This document shows, in pieces, positions 1 through 10,958 of a stretch of 64,000 nucleotides of DNA; the first letter of the stretch is position 1, and each line of letters opens with the position of its first letter. The position numbers and the translations under genes are program-made. Location: assembly GCF_029222965.1 (NCBI RefSeq), contig NZ_JARHUD010000004.1, forward strand, positions 124,001 to 188,000. Reading direction: 5' to 3'. The notes below the pieces were generated by a model. It had not been told where the DNA came from, searched no databases, and saw nothing but the letters and a program-made list of their open reading frames with translations. Source of the DNA: Aquibaculum arenosum. Lineage in GTDB: Bacteria > Pseudomonadota > Alphaproteobacteria > Kiloniellales > DSM-21159.

Positions 1-118
1 GGGATGGCCCTGGATGATCAGAATGCGGCGCGGCATCGGAGGGCTCCGGCGGTTATGGTTCGCCGGCTCCTTGCCACACCTACCGATTGGCGGCCATGAC
101 CTGGATCAGCGGGGCACG
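1..118. other. Intergenic edge downstream of lepA
   Basis: These bases follow the lepA stop on the minus strand. A short GC-rich dyad (CCGGCG with CGCCGG) is present, but there is no T-run, so a terminator cannot be called. Open frames on both strands here continue as out-of-frame shadows of lepA. No gene is supported. Confidence 0.4.
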
Positions 119-1924
<1,806 letters not shown>

Positions 1925-2098
1925 GCCGGTCCGGTTACCGTGACTGGGGCGCCCTGGGCGTGCAGACTTCTGGGAGCCTGCGGGCTCATTGAGGGCGGAA
2001 AATAGGGTGGACGGGCCGCTGCCGCAATGTCATGCGGACGCGCTCTTCCTGCAATCGGCAGAATCCCGGCCCTGTTCAGTCCGGGAGACAGTCCGTAT

Positions 2099-2779
2099 AT
2101 GGTGGCGCTCATGCGTGTCCTCTACCATCATGCCCTCAATCCCGGCAGCCGCAAGGTCCGACTGGCGCTGGCAGAGAAGGGCCTCGAATTCGAGCTCAAG
2201 GCCGAGCAGGTCTGGGAGCGGCGCCAGGCCTTCCTGCGCCTCAACCCGGCTGGCGAGGTGCCCGTTCTCATCGAGGAGGACGGGACCGTGGTGCCCGGAG
2301 ACGGGGTCATCACCGAGTACCTCGACGAAATCTATCCCGAGCGCCAACTGCTGGGCGAAACGGCCCTAGACCGGGTGGAGGTGCGCCGTCTGACCAACTG
2401 GTTCGACCGCAAGTTCGCGCGCGAAGTTTCCGAGCCGCTCCTGGAAGAAAAGCTGCTGAAGCGCCTGGCGCGCAGCGGTTCGGCGGACTCCCAGGCGATT
2501 CGGGCCGCCAATCACAACATTCACCACCACCTGGAATACCTGGCCTGGCTGGCCGAGCGGCGCAACTGGCTGGCCGGCGAGAGCCTCAGTCTTGCCGACC
2601 TGGCGGCTGCGGCGCATCTCTCCTGTGTCGACTACCTGGGGCACGTCCCTTGGGATAATCACCCCGTGGCGCGGGACTGGTACGCCCGGATCAAGTCGCG
2701 CCCGATCATGCGCGCACTGCTGTCCGATAGCGTGCCGGGGGTGCCGGCGCCGGCGCACTACGCTGATCTGGATTTCTGA
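2099..2779 (+). CDS. fzlA: GST-fold protein, probable FtsZ-binding FzlA
   Basis: The product is about 226 residues, with an N-terminal thioredoxin-fold GST domain (start RVLYHHALNPGSRKVRLAL, then NPAGEVPVL) and an all-helical C-terminal domain. Its C-terminus, PGVPAPAHYADLDF, resembles the conserved tail I associate with FzlA. FzlA is the alphaproteobacterial GST homologue that binds FtsZ and affects filament curvature and constriction. The first ATG is at 2099 and an in-frame ATG at 2111 is equally possible. A generic glutathione transferase cannot be excluded without alignment; the family assignment rests on the N-terminal pattern and the tail. Confidence 0.75.
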   Translation: MVALMRVLYHHALNPGSRKVRLALAEKGLEFELKAEQVWERRQAFLRLNPAGEVPVLIEEDGTVVPGDGVITEYLDEIYPERQLLGETALDRVEVRRLTNWFDRKFAREVSEPLLEEKLLKRLARSGSADSQAIRAANHNIHHHLEYLAWLAERRNWLAGESLSLADLAAAAHLSCVDYLGHVPWDNHPVARDWYARIKSRPIMRALLSDSVPGVPAPAHYADLDF

Positions 2780-2785
2780 AGGCTT

Positions 2786-3517
2786 TTATTCGGCGGTCGC
2801 CTCGAGGCGCTGCAGGTTTTCGCGCGCGATGCGCCCAGCCTCGCCCTGAGGGTCCAGGTCACTCGCCTGCCGCCAGTCCATGGCGGCGGCTTCGGTCTCG
2901 CCCAGTTCGATCTGCACGATGCCGCGCTGCATCAGCGCCTCGGCATTGTCCGGCTCCAGGGAAAGCAGGCGGTTGAGATCATCGAGCGCCAGTTCCGAGG
3001 CATCGACCCGGCGGTAGGCCTCGGCGCGCAGCAGCAGCGTTTCCGTGCGCTGTGGCGCCAGCTCCCAGGCGCGGTCCAGGTCATCGATCGCCTGCCACCA
3101 GCGCTCGCCTTCTGCGCGCACGATGGCGCGGTCGATGCGCAGCTCCACATCGCTAGGCGCCTGTTCGATGGCGGCGCTCAGGGCAGCATCCGCTGCATCG
3201 CGATCGCCGCCCAGCAGGTGCAGCCAGGCCGCCTCGGCCAGCAGGCCGGGACGGGCCTCATTCTCGACCAGCCGGGCCACGCCCTCCAGTTCCTGCGCCG
3301 CTTCACCATAGCGCTGCAACTCGGCGAGCGCGGCCGCAGCACAGTGGCGCGCGGCAGCACCTCCGCCCTGCTGTCGCCAGGCCTGGGCGCGCTCCAGCGC
3401 CTGCGCGGGCTGCGAGGCCGCTTCTTGCAGGCAGGCCTGATGGCGATCCTGGGCCGTTGCCGGCAGGGCGGGGAGTAGGGCGACGAGCGCAAGGGCGAGG
3501 AGGGGTAGGTGCAGCAT
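2786..3517 (-). CDS. Periplasmic TPR-repeat protein
   Basis: This 243-residue protein starts with a hydrophobic signal peptide (MLHLPLLALALVALLPAL, likely cleavage after ATA). Tandem tetratricopeptide-type helices fill the rest; the clearest repeat is the ALDDLNRLLSLEPDNAEALM region near the C-terminus. TPR arrays mediate protein-protein contacts, and no enzymatic motif is visible. The ATG just before the signal sequence was chosen over longer upstream frames that run antisense into the neighbouring transporter. It converges with the FzlA-like gene six bases away. The partner is unknown. Confidence 0.8.
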   Translation of the reverse strand: MLHLPLLALALVALLPALPATAQDRHQACLQEAASQPAQALERAQAWRQQGGGAAARHCAAAALAELQRYGEAAQELEGVARLVENEARPGLLAEAAWLHLLGGDRDAADAALSAAIEQAPSDVELRIDRAIVRAEGERWWQAIDDLDRAWELAPQRTETLLLRAEAYRRVDASELALDDLNRLLSLEPDNAEALMQRGIVQIELGETEAAAMDWRQASDLDPQGEAGRIARENLQRLEATAE

Positions 3518-3573
3518 GGCTGCAGGGTGCGTCCGGAGCGCGCCGCCTGCAAGAGCCTTGCGTACCCTCAATC

Positions 3574-4527
3574 CTATCGTCGGCGCCGATTGCGGCGCAG
3601 GTCCGAAAGATTGACCAGCGTGACGCCCAGCAGGATGGCCAGCAGACCTGCGATCACGCTGAGCGTCAGGGCCTCCTGGACGATGACCGCGGAGGAGAGC
3701 ACGCCCACCACCGGGACCCCAAGGAAGCCAAGCGAGGTGGACATGGCCGGTAGCGCCCGGGTCACCGTGAAGGCGGCCCAGTAGCAGAAGCCGGTGGCCA
3801 GAACGCCGTTGTGCAGCAACAGCAGCGCCAGATCCCAGCGCGCCGGCGGGCGCCAGTCGGGATGGAAGAAAAGCGCGCCGGCCAGCAGCGGCGGCATGGC
3901 GACCAGCAACTGCCAGGGCGCCAGCTCCAGCGGCGAGCCCTGCCAACGGCGCGAGCGCACATGCAGGATGGCCACGGCCCAGGCCAGGGAAGCCAGCATG
4001 AGCAGCGCATTGCCGCGCAGTTGGGCCGTATCGGCCCAATCGAAGGCCATCGGGTTGAAGAGGATCGCCACACCCAACAGGCCCGCAAGCAGGCCGAGGG
4101 TCTTGAGTGGCCGCAGGCGCTCGCCCAGCAGCAGCAGGGCGCCCGGCACCACCCAAAGCGGTGTGGTGTAGGCCAGGATGGCCGAGCGCCCCGCGCCCAC
4201 CACCGGCACCGCCAGATTGATGATGAGCAGGAAGGCGGCGATCTGCAGCATGCCGACCGAGAGGATCACTGGCAGGTCGCTGCGCTTCGGCAGGCGCAGG
4301 CTGCCCACGGCGGCCAACACGGCAAAAAGCGCAAGACAGCCCAGGAAGACACGCAGGAAGGCGAACCAGAAGGCCGGAATCATGGTCAGCCCGATCTTCA
4401 TGATCGGCCAGTTGCTGCCCCAGATCAGCACCGTGAGCGCAAAGAGGCCGTAGGCCAGCGCGGGAGCGGGCGCCCCCGGTGCCGCCCCTGGCGCTGGGGG
4501 CGGCGCGGAGCTCGATGTTCTGCTCAT
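3574..4527 (-). CDS. DMT-family (EamA) inner-membrane transporter
   Basis: The 317-residue protein has about ten hydrophobic helices arranged as two EamA repeats. The first begins near YGLFALTVLIWGSNWPIMK and the second near LLMLASLAWAVAILHVRS, each with the tryptophan/glycine pattern typical of the drug/metabolite superfamily. The proline- and alanine-rich N-terminus and a short basic C-terminal tail (RRNRRRR) face the cytoplasm by the positive-inside rule. Members usually export amino acids or metabolites. The substrate cannot be inferred from this sequence. It is divergent from bolA. Confidence 0.88.
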   Translation of the reverse strand: MSRTSSSAPPPAPGAAPGAPAPALAYGLFALTVLIWGSNWPIMKIGLTMIPAFWFAFLRVFLGCLALFAVLAAVGSLRLPKRSDLPVILSVGMLQIAAFLLIINLAVPVVGAGRSAILAYTTPLWVVPGALLLLGERLRPLKTLGLLAGLLGVAILFNPMAFDWADTAQLRGNALLMLASLAWAVAILHVRSRRWQGSPLELAPWQLLVAMPPLLAGALFFHPDWRPPARWDLALLLLHNGVLATGFCYWAAFTVTRALPAMSTSLGFLGVPVVGVLSSAVIVQEALTLSVIAGLLAILLGVTLVNLSDLRRNRRRR

Positions 4528-4658
4528 GAAATCAGGTCATCCTCCCCAGCGCATCCATGCTTGCCGCCGCGGTCCGGCTTGACAGGCCGGCGGGAGCGAC
4601 GGAGCGTCGCCTCTTGCCATACCTTTCCAAGCCATACAGCCCCAAGGAGGTCCATGCC

Positions 4659-4931
4659 ATGTCGATGTCGCAGAACCTGGAGCGGAAGCTGCGTGAGGCC
4701 TTCGCGCCGCAGGAACTGACGATCCAAGACGATTCCGCTCGCCACGAAGGCCATGCCGGCGCGCGGCCGGGTGGCGAGACACACTACAGGGTGCGCATTG
4801 TCTCCGACCGCTTCGTGGGGCTCAGCCGGGTGGAGCGCCAGAGAGCGGTCTATGCGGTGCTCGGCGCAGAGTTCGAGGCTGGCTTGCACGCCCTGCAGAT
4901 GCAAACTCTTACCCCTGAGGAAGCGAAATAA
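4659..4931 (+). CDS. BolA family protein
   Basis: This 90-residue protein matches BolA length and fold: an N-terminal helix (MSQNLERKLREAFAPQELTI), a His-containing loop, the segment HYRVRIVSDRFVGLSRVERQR, and a helix ending in ALQMQTLTPEEA. BolA proteins partner monothiol glutaredoxins in iron-sulfur handling or act as regulators. The ATG at 4659 follows a strong AAGGAGG eight bases upstream, which decides the start. No glutaredoxin lies beside it here. Confidence 0.93.
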   Translation: MSMSQNLERKLREAFAPQELTIQDDSARHEGHAGARPGGETHYRVRIVSDRFVGLSRVERQRAVYAVLGAEFEAGLHALQMQTLTPEEAK

Positions 4932-5035
4932 ACTGATCAGTACGCCTTTCGGATGTGAAATAGACTTGCGCTGCTCGCAACGGACGCGCGATTAATGGAG
5001 GATGAAACGCCGCCGCCTCAATCATTGGGTGCACC

Positions 5036-5380
5036 ATGCCGACACGCGCCCTTGAATCCCGCCCACTGGACGGCCCCGTGGAAGCCTCTGCGCCTCGATC
5101 GAAACGGGATGCCGTAGATCATGGCGCGCAGGAACTGCGCAACATCCGGGTCCAGGAACGCCGTACGTCGTTGCGCCTGGAAAGCCCGATGTGGGATGCC
5201 CTTGAGGAGGTGTGCCTGCGCGAGGGCGTCGGCATGGATCGCCTGATATCCTGCATCCGAGCCACCAGCGAGGGAAATCTCGCCTCGGCCGTGCGTACCT
5301 TCCTGGTTACCTACTACCGCGCCGCCGCCACCGAACAAGGCCACAAGGCCGCCGGCCACGGCCTGTTCCGCGACTGCTGA
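5036..5380 (+). CDS. Ribbon-helix-helix domain protein
   Basis: The product is about 114 residues. Its C-terminal 75 residues (RRTSLRLESPMWDALEEVC, then DRLISCIRA and ASAVRTFLVTYYR) match the RHH_4-type ribbon-helix-helix domain common in Alphaproteobacteria. This fold usually binds DNA as a dimer through an N-terminal beta strand, here TSLRLE. The first 35 residues are low-complexity and poorly conserved in character, so the true start may lie further in. It stands alone between bolA and the NUDIX gene, and its targets are unknown. Confidence 0.75.
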   Translation: MPTRALESRPLDGPVEASAPRSKRDAVDHGAQELRNIRVQERRTSLRLESPMWDALEEVCLREGVGMDRLISCIRATSEGNLASAVRTFLVTYYRAAATEQGHKAAGHGLFRDC

Positions 5381-5486
5381 GCGCCGTTTCGCGCAATCCG
5401 CTGATCGACAATCGGCCAGCTGATGCTTGCCCCCGTCCCGGTCGTTTCCCACACTGCAGGTGAGGGACAGAGAAGGAGCGGGTGGC

Positions 5487-6023
5487 TTGGACGGAGACGG
5501 GACGAACTTCGAACAGCGCAGGCCTGCGGGCGACGACCGGGAGCGTTTGGTCTGTCGCGATTGCGGCTTCATCAACTACCAGAATCCGAAGATCGTCGTC
5601 GGCTCGGTGGTGTTGTGGGAGGAGAAGCTTCTGCTGTGCCGTCGCGCCATCGAGCCCAGTCTCGGCTATTGGACGCTGCCGGCCGGCTACATGGAGCTGG
5701 GTGAGACGGCCGATGCCGGGGCCCGGCGGGAGGCCTGGGAGGAAGCGCGTGCCCGCATCGAGATCGACCAGCTGCTCGCCGTCTATTCCATTCCGCGCAT
5801 CAGCCAGGTGCAGTTGATCTACCGCGCGCGGCTGCTGGACGATGCCGTGTGGGCCGGGCCGGAATCAAGCGATGTCGGGCTGTTTGCCTGGGCCGACATT
5901 CCCTGGGAGTCGCTCGCCTTTCCTTCCGTGCACTGGGCCCTTCGCCACCATCGCGAGGTGGCCGGGCAGGAGGCTTTCGTTCCCTTCAGTAACCCAGTGG
6001 AAGGACGGCCCGCTGGCTTGTGA
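5487..6023 (+). CDS. NUDIX hydrolase
   Basis: This NUDIX pyrophosphohydrolase has about 178 residues. The Nudix box begins at [12 protein letters not shown] and continues RREAWEEA, fitting GX5EX7REUXEE apart from Ala in place of the final Gly. A half zinc-ribbon ([12 protein letters not shown]) precedes the domain. The TTG at 5487 is preferred because AAGGAG sits eight bases upstream; a longer ATG start at 5427 is possible but has no such site. The substrate, an NDP-linked compound, cannot be told from sequence. The gene converges with the BcsB-like gene. Confidence 0.88.
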   Translation: MDGDGTNFEQRRPAGDDRERLVCRDCGFINYQNPKIVVGSVVLWEEKLLLCRRAIEPSLGYWTLPAGYMELGETADAGARREAWEEARARIEIDQLLAVYSIPRISQVQLIYRARLLDDAVWAGPESSDVGLFAWADIPWESLAFPSVHWALRHHREVAGQEAFVPFSNPVEGRPAGL

Positions 6024-6044
6024 GGGCCTCGCTCCGTTAGCCGG

Positions 6045-8267
6045 TCAGCCCTGGCTGCGCCGACGGCGGCGACGCTGACGGGTGATCAGCGCCAGGATCA
6101 GCAGCGTCAGCAGGATCGCGCCCCCCGCCAGGATGGCATGGCGGTGCCGGTCCAGCAGTTCGAGCCAGGTTTCCGCCCAGGGGTAGCGCAGGCGCGCGGC
6201 CGCTTCGGGTTCGGTCTGCAGCGCCAGGGCCACGCCCCCGTCGTCGATCCAGGCCAGACTGTTGCGGCCCAGGGAGAGACTTGGCGGCGCCGGATAGCGA
6301 CCCTGACCGTCGGGCAAAACCCACAGTCCGCTGTGCTCGCCAAGCCGCGCCAACTGCACCACGGCAGTTTGCAGCGGCGCATCGGTTTGCAGCAGGTTGC
6401 GGCCGGTTCCATCGCGCAGAGTGAGCTGGCCATCGGAGAGGTCGAGCGGCGCCTGTGGCCGCAGTCCTTGCGCCTGGCCAAGCAGCAGGAAGGGGCCGTC
6501 GACGCTGGCCGGAGCGCTCTCTCCGAAAAAGCGCAGGCGGGGTCGCACCCGGGCCGGCAGCAGAGTTTCGCTTACGCGCGCGAGCAGCGGCAGGGCTGCG
6601 GCTGGGTCGGCCAGCAGGCTTTCAGGCAGAAGGAAGAGCGGATCCTGCCCCATGTGGCTGATTAGTTCGTAGAAGTCGCGCGGCCGCGGTGCCTCTTGCT
6701 CGGTGAGGATGCGGCTGCTGGCCAGCAACTGGGCGGGAGTATCAGCCGGCGGCAGGGTGCAATCCTCGGCGCTCTGGACGCGGCGCAGCACCACGCGCAG
6801 GCGGTTCTCCGTGCCGATGAGATAGGTGGGCAGAGCCAGGGTTTCGCGCCGCCGTTCGCCGCTGCGTCCGGGCGGAATGCTGGCCAGCAGCGAGTCGTTG
6901 AAATAGACGTCAAGCGGGCCCGAGCGCGAGCCGTCCGGACTGCCCGGCAGAATGAGCTGCAGTTCCACCGCGGTGGGCAAGCGACCTTGGGGCAGGTCGC
7001 GCAGGGCGAAGTCGAGGAGCCATTCGGAGCGGCCCGCGGCGCTGCGCAGACCATCGTCAAACCCGAGCTCGGCAAAGGTGGCGCCGTCTCGCTTTGGTGC
7101 GTCTGCGCTCAGCGACTGCTGCAGGTCTGCACGCAGGCTGCTGGAGTCTGCCAGACTTGACCAGGGCCCTGTCAGCAGCCCGATCGCCGGCTCCGGATCA
7201 CTGCTGCCGGCCGCGATCACCGGGTAATCCAGGAAGCGCACCAGGCGCAGATCGGGAGCGTCGCCTGGCTGCGGTTGCAGGCGTGTCGAGGGGAGCGGCA
7301 TTTCGCCCTCTGCGGCGCCGGAGAAGCGCTCGAAACGTTCCTGTGCTTGTGCCACCGCGCTTTCCAGTGCCGCCAGTTCGCTGCGTGCGGCCACGACGAT
7401 GTGACCGATGCCAAAGCTCTCGTCCGGTGCAAAGCCCTCGAACAGCAGGCTGCGCGCGCCGGCCAAGCCGGAGGCCAGCTGCCCAACCGGCGCATCGGCC
7501 GGGATCTCCGGCAGTGGCAGATAGCGCACCTCGCGGCCGCTGGCCTGCAGGCGCCGGGTGATCTCCAGCAGCGCGGCAAAGGCGCCCGGCGAGAGCGGTT
7601 CGCGCCCCAGCGAGACCGTGACCCGCTGCGGCAGCAGCGACCAGGCCGAGGCCAGGGACTGGACGCTGTGGGCATCGATGGCCAGGTGCAGGCCGCTGCC
7701 CGGCCCGATCCGTACGAAGTCCGTCAGGGTGCGTTCATCGAGGCAGCGGTTCTCGCTGCGGCTCGCCCGGAACTCCAAGCCCACCGAGAGGCTGTCACCG
7801 CTGAGGCTGGCCGGGTCGAGGGGGAAGGGCCAATCGCTCTCGCCTTCACCGGCTAGACCCCGGGTGGCGCGTGGCATGCCGTCAATCGACAGGCGTAGGC
7901 TGGCGGTCTCGCTGAAAGGCGTGACATGCTCCAGCCCCAAGCCCAGCCAGCCCTCTTCGATCGTCACGCCGTGCGGTAGGGGAAAGCGCAGCTCCCGCGC
8001 GTCGGCGACGCCTTCCAGCGCCAGACCCTGGAGATGACCCAAGCGGGCCAGGGGAATGCGGCGAATGATGCGGGCGGAGGGTTGCGTGTCCGAAGCTTCT
8101 GCACCTGGCTCCTCAGTCCCGGCCGCTTCGACCTCGGTCGGATCGGCAGCCTCTTCCTGGGCAGCCAAGGGCGACACCAGCAGCAGGGCCAGCAACAGAC
8201 TGCCAAACAGGCTCGGGCGGCAAGCCCCAAGCTGGGCGCGCAGCTTTGCGGGCGCTGCGACACTCAT
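6045..8267 (-). CDS. Cellulose-synthase regulatory subunit-like (BcsB family) membrane protein
   Basis: The 740-residue protein has a signal peptide (SLFGSLLLALLLVSPLAAQ), a large periplasmic region and one C-terminal transmembrane helix (AILAGGAILLTLLILALI) followed by a basic tail (RQRRRRRR). This is the topology of BcsB, the periplasmic partner of cellulose synthase. Typical BcsB-like segments include ENRCLDERTLTDFVRIGPGS and a carbohydrate-binding-like stretch with VYFNDSLLASIPPG and LIGTENRLRVVLRR. No BcsA, BcsC or BcsZ gene is nearby. The ATG at 8267 precedes the signal peptide; longer starts add an arginine-rich segment and overlap hrpB. The family call is good, the polysaccharide unknown. 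Confidence 0.75.
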   Translation of the reverse strand: MSVAAPAKLRAQLGACRPSLFGSLLLALLLVSPLAAQEEAADPTEVEAAGTEEPGAEASDTQPSARIIRRIPLARLGHLQGLALEGVADARELRFPLPHGVTIEEGWLGLGLEHVTPFSETASLRLSIDGMPRATRGLAGEGESDWPFPLDPASLSGDSLSVGLEFRASRSENRCLDERTLTDFVRIGPGSGLHLAIDAHSVQSLASAWSLLPQRVTVSLGREPLSPGAFAALLEITRRLQASGREVRYLPLPEIPADAPVGQLASGLAGARSLLFEGFAPDESFGIGHIVVAARSELAALESAVAQAQERFERFSGAAEGEMPLPSTRLQPQPGDAPDLRLVRFLDYPVIAAGSSDPEPAIGLLTGPWSSLADSSSLRADLQQSLSADAPKRDGATFAELGFDDGLRSAAGRSEWLLDFALRDLPQGRLPTAVELQLILPGSPDGSRSGPLDVYFNDSLLASIPPGRSGERRRETLALPTYLIGTENRLRVVLRRVQSAEDCTLPPADTPAQLLASSRILTEQEAPRPRDFYELISHMGQDPLFLLPESLLADPAAALPLLARVSETLLPARVRPRLRFFGESAPASVDGPFLLLGQAQGLRPQAPLDLSDGQLTLRDGTGRNLLQTDAPLQTAVVQLARLGEHSGLWVLPDGQGRYPAPPSLSLGRNSLAWIDDGGVALALQTEPEAAARLRYPWAETWLELLDRHRHAILAGGAILLTLLILALITRQRRRRRRSQG

Positions 8268-8434
8268 AGCGCGGCCGTCCACACCCATGCCCTGCGCGGC
8301 CCAGCCACGCCGACCCGCCCCAAGTCTGTCCGCCCCAACCGGCTGTCTCTCTTGCTGTCTCGTAACGGCCGCCAGCATAACCCAAGTGACCCTGCGGCCA
8401 AAGCATGACGCTGTTCGTCGGCTCGTGCGCTCGC

Positions 8435-10921
8435 TCATCGCCGCGCCTTGGCCCTGGCTGTGGCCGGGGCGGTCAGGGGATCCTCCGGCCAGGGGTGCTT
8501 GGGGTAGCGGCCGCGCATCTCGGCGCGCACTTCGCGGTAGCCCTCGCGCCAGAAGGTGCGCAGGTCTCCTGTCACCTGAAGCGGCCGACCGGCCGGGGAG
8601 AGCAGGTGGAGCAGCACCGGCACCCGCCCGCCGGCCACACTCGGGCTCGATTCGGCACCGAACATCTCCTGCAGCTTCACCGCCAGCACCGGCTGCTCGC
8701 CGGTGCCATAATCCAGGCGGTGGCGCCGGCCACTGGGCGCGGTGAGGTGCGTGGGGGCCAGGCTGTCCAGGCGTTGACGCTGCGGCCAGTCCAGGCGGTC
8801 GGTCAGGATGGCGGTGAGGTCGAGGCGCTGCAGATCCTCCAGGCGGGTCATTCCGTGTAGGTAGGGCTGCAACCAGCTGGCCAGGTCCCGGGCCAGCGCC
8901 GCATCGGACAAGTCGAGCCAGGTCTCCTCGCCCTCGACACGGCGCAGCAGGGCGACGCGCGCCTGCAACTGCCGGGCAGCCTGGTTCCAGGGCAGCGATT
9001 CCATGCCGCGGCGTTCTACGGCCTGCAGCAGCGCGGCGGCGATCTGCTCGGGGGCGGGGCGCGCCAGCGGCCGTCTCTCAAGCACCAGGGCGCCGATCCG
9101 GCGCTGCCAGAGGGCCTCCACGCGTCCGCTGCGTTCGTTCCAGGTGATGGTCTCGCTTTCCTCGATGCGCTCGGCGCACACCAGCTCGATCTCGGCCTGG
9201 GTGAGGGGAGCGGCCAGGAAGATGCGCGCATCGCGCTCGCCGCCGTCCAAGTGGGCCACCGCGAGCCAGTCTGCCGCCGCGAGCGGGTCCTCTACCCGCA
9301 GCACCGCGCCGCGGCCGTTGGCGAGCTGAAAGCTGCCGGGACGGCCGGATCGGGCCTGGCCCAGGCGCTCGGGATAGGCCAGGGCCAGCAGCCGGCCGGC
9401 GGCCTCGCTGGAGGCCGGCTTGCCCGAAAGTCCGAGGCGACGGCGCCAGTCGGCGGCGGCCTGGCGGCAGCGCCGCAGCAGACCCCGATCCACCGGCAAA
9501 CCCTGGGTCGTCGCAGCCCCCTCGCGCAGCAGATCGAGTCGCAGACGCAGGTCGGCATCGCGCGCGCCTTTCAGGATATCGCGTTCCGACAACAGAGCGG
9601 CGAGGTCGCAGGCCAAGGGTTTCTCTTCGCCTTTCGCCGCAAGCAGCATGTGCGCCAGGCGCGGATGCGCGGAGAGCCGGGTCATGGCGCGCCCGTGCTC
9701 CGTGATGCGGCCATCAGCATCCAGCGCTCCCAGAGCGCTCAGCAGGTCGCGTGCCTGTGCCAGGGCGGCTGCGGGAGGCGGATCGAGCCAGGCGAGCTGC
9801 TCTGCCTCCTCCACGCCCCAGGCGGCCAGTTCAAGCGCCAGTGGCGCCAGGTCGGCATCCAGGATTTCGGGACGGTCGAAGGCCGGCAGCGCACGCTCCT
9901 CCGCGGCACCCCACAGGCGGTAGCAGTGGCCGGGCGCGGTGCGGCCGGCGCGTCCGCGCCGCTGGTCCGCGGCTGCCCGGGAAACGGGACCGGTTTCCAG
10001 GCGGGTCATGCCGCTGGCCGGGTCGAAGCGGGCCCGGCGGGCAAGCCCGGAATCGATCACCACCCGCACGCCCTCAATGGTCAGGCTGGTCTCGGCGATG
10101 GCGGTGGCAAGGATGACCTTCCGCTGCCTGGCCTCGGCCGGGCGCAAGGCCGCGTCTTGACGTTCCGGCGGCAAAGCGCCGTAGAGCGGGCGCACCTGCA
10201 CCGCTTCATCCGTGATGACCTCAGTCAAGGCGGTCTCGCAGCGGCGGATCTCCCCCTCGCCGGGCAGGAAGACCAAGATGTCGCCTCGGGCTTCGCGCAA
10301 GGCCTGGCGGACCGCCGCGACGATGGCCGGCTCCAGGCGGTCGCGGGGGCGCCCCAGATGGGTCACGCTCACGGGATGCTGGCGCCCGGCGCTGGTGAGC
10401 CGCGGGGCATCGCCAAGCAGGGCGGCCACGGCAGTGCCGTCCAGGGTGGCCGACATGACCAGGAGACGCAGGTCGTCGCGTAGGGCCTGGACCTCGAGAC
10501 AGAGCGCCAGGCCCAGGTCAGCCTGCAGGCTGCGCTCGTGAAACTCGTCGAAGATCACCAGCCCGACGCCGTCCAGTCCGGGATCGCTCTGCAGCCGGCG
10601 AGTCAGGATGCCCTCGGTCACCACCTCGATGCGGGTCTCGCGGCCGACCTTGCTGTCCAGGCGGGTGCGGTACCCAATGCGCTTCCCCGGCACCTCGCCC
10701 AGCAGGCTTGCCATACGCGCCGCGGCAGCACGGGCCGCGAGCCGGCGCGGCTCCAGCATCAGGATCTTCTGACCGGCGAGCCAGGGTTCCTCCAGTAGGG
10801 CCAGGGGAACCAGCGTGGTTTTGCCGGCTCCCGGCGGCGCCTCGACCACCGCAGCCCTCTGTTTTGCAAGCGCCCGCCGCAAGTTCGGCAGCAGCTCTTC
10901 GATGGGCAGGGTCTCGGTCAT
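8435..10921 (-). CDS. hrpB: ATP-dependent helicase HrpB
   Basis: This DEAH/DExH-box helicase has 828 residues, close to the normal HrpB length. Visible motifs are the Walker A PPGAGKTTLVPLALL near residue 29, the DEFHERS motif II, SATLDG (motif III) and QRRGRAGRTAPG (motif VI), followed by HA2/OB and the HrpB C-terminal domain. The start MTETLPIEELLPNLRRAL was chosen because the further upstream frame is unconserved in character. Its biological role in most bacteria is poorly defined. It lies 37 bases downstream of rnd on the same strand and may share its transcript. Confidence 0.96.
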   Translation of the reverse strand: MTETLPIEELLPNLRRALAKQRAAVVEAPPGAGKTTLVPLALLEEPWLAGQKILMLEPRRLAARAAAARMASLLGEVPGKRIGYRTRLDSKVGRETRIEVVTEGILTRRLQSDPGLDGVGLVIFDEFHERSLQADLGLALCLEVQALRDDLRLLVMSATLDGTAVAALLGDAPRLTSAGRQHPVSVTHLGRPRDRLEPAIVAAVRQALREARGDILVFLPGEGEIRRCETALTEVITDEAVQVRPLYGALPPERQDAALRPAEARQRKVILATAIAETSLTIEGVRVVIDSGLARRARFDPASGMTRLETGPVSRAAADQRRGRAGRTAPGHCYRLWGAAEERALPAFDRPEILDADLAPLALELAAWGVEEAEQLAWLDPPPAAALAQARDLLSALGALDADGRITEHGRAMTRLSAHPRLAHMLLAAKGEEKPLACDLAALLSERDILKGARDADLRLRLDLLREGAATTQGLPVDRGLLRRCRQAAADWRRRLGLSGKPASSEAAGRLLALAYPERLGQARSGRPGSFQLANGRGAVLRVEDPLAAADWLAVAHLDGGERDARIFLAAPLTQAEIELVCAERIEESETITWNERSGRVEALWQRRIGALVLERRPLARPAPEQIAAALLQAVERRGMESLPWNQAARQLQARVALLRRVEGEETWLDLSDAALARDLASWLQPYLHGMTRLEDLQRLDLTAILTDRLDWPQRQRLDSLAPTHLTAPSGRRHRLDYGTGEQPVLAVKLQEMFGAESSPSVAGGRVPVLLHLLSPAGRPLQVTGDLRTFWREGYREVRAEMRGRYPKHPWPEDPLTAPATARAKARR

Positions 10922-10958
10922 GGTTGGAACGACCGGGGTGGGTGACACCGGACAGCCG

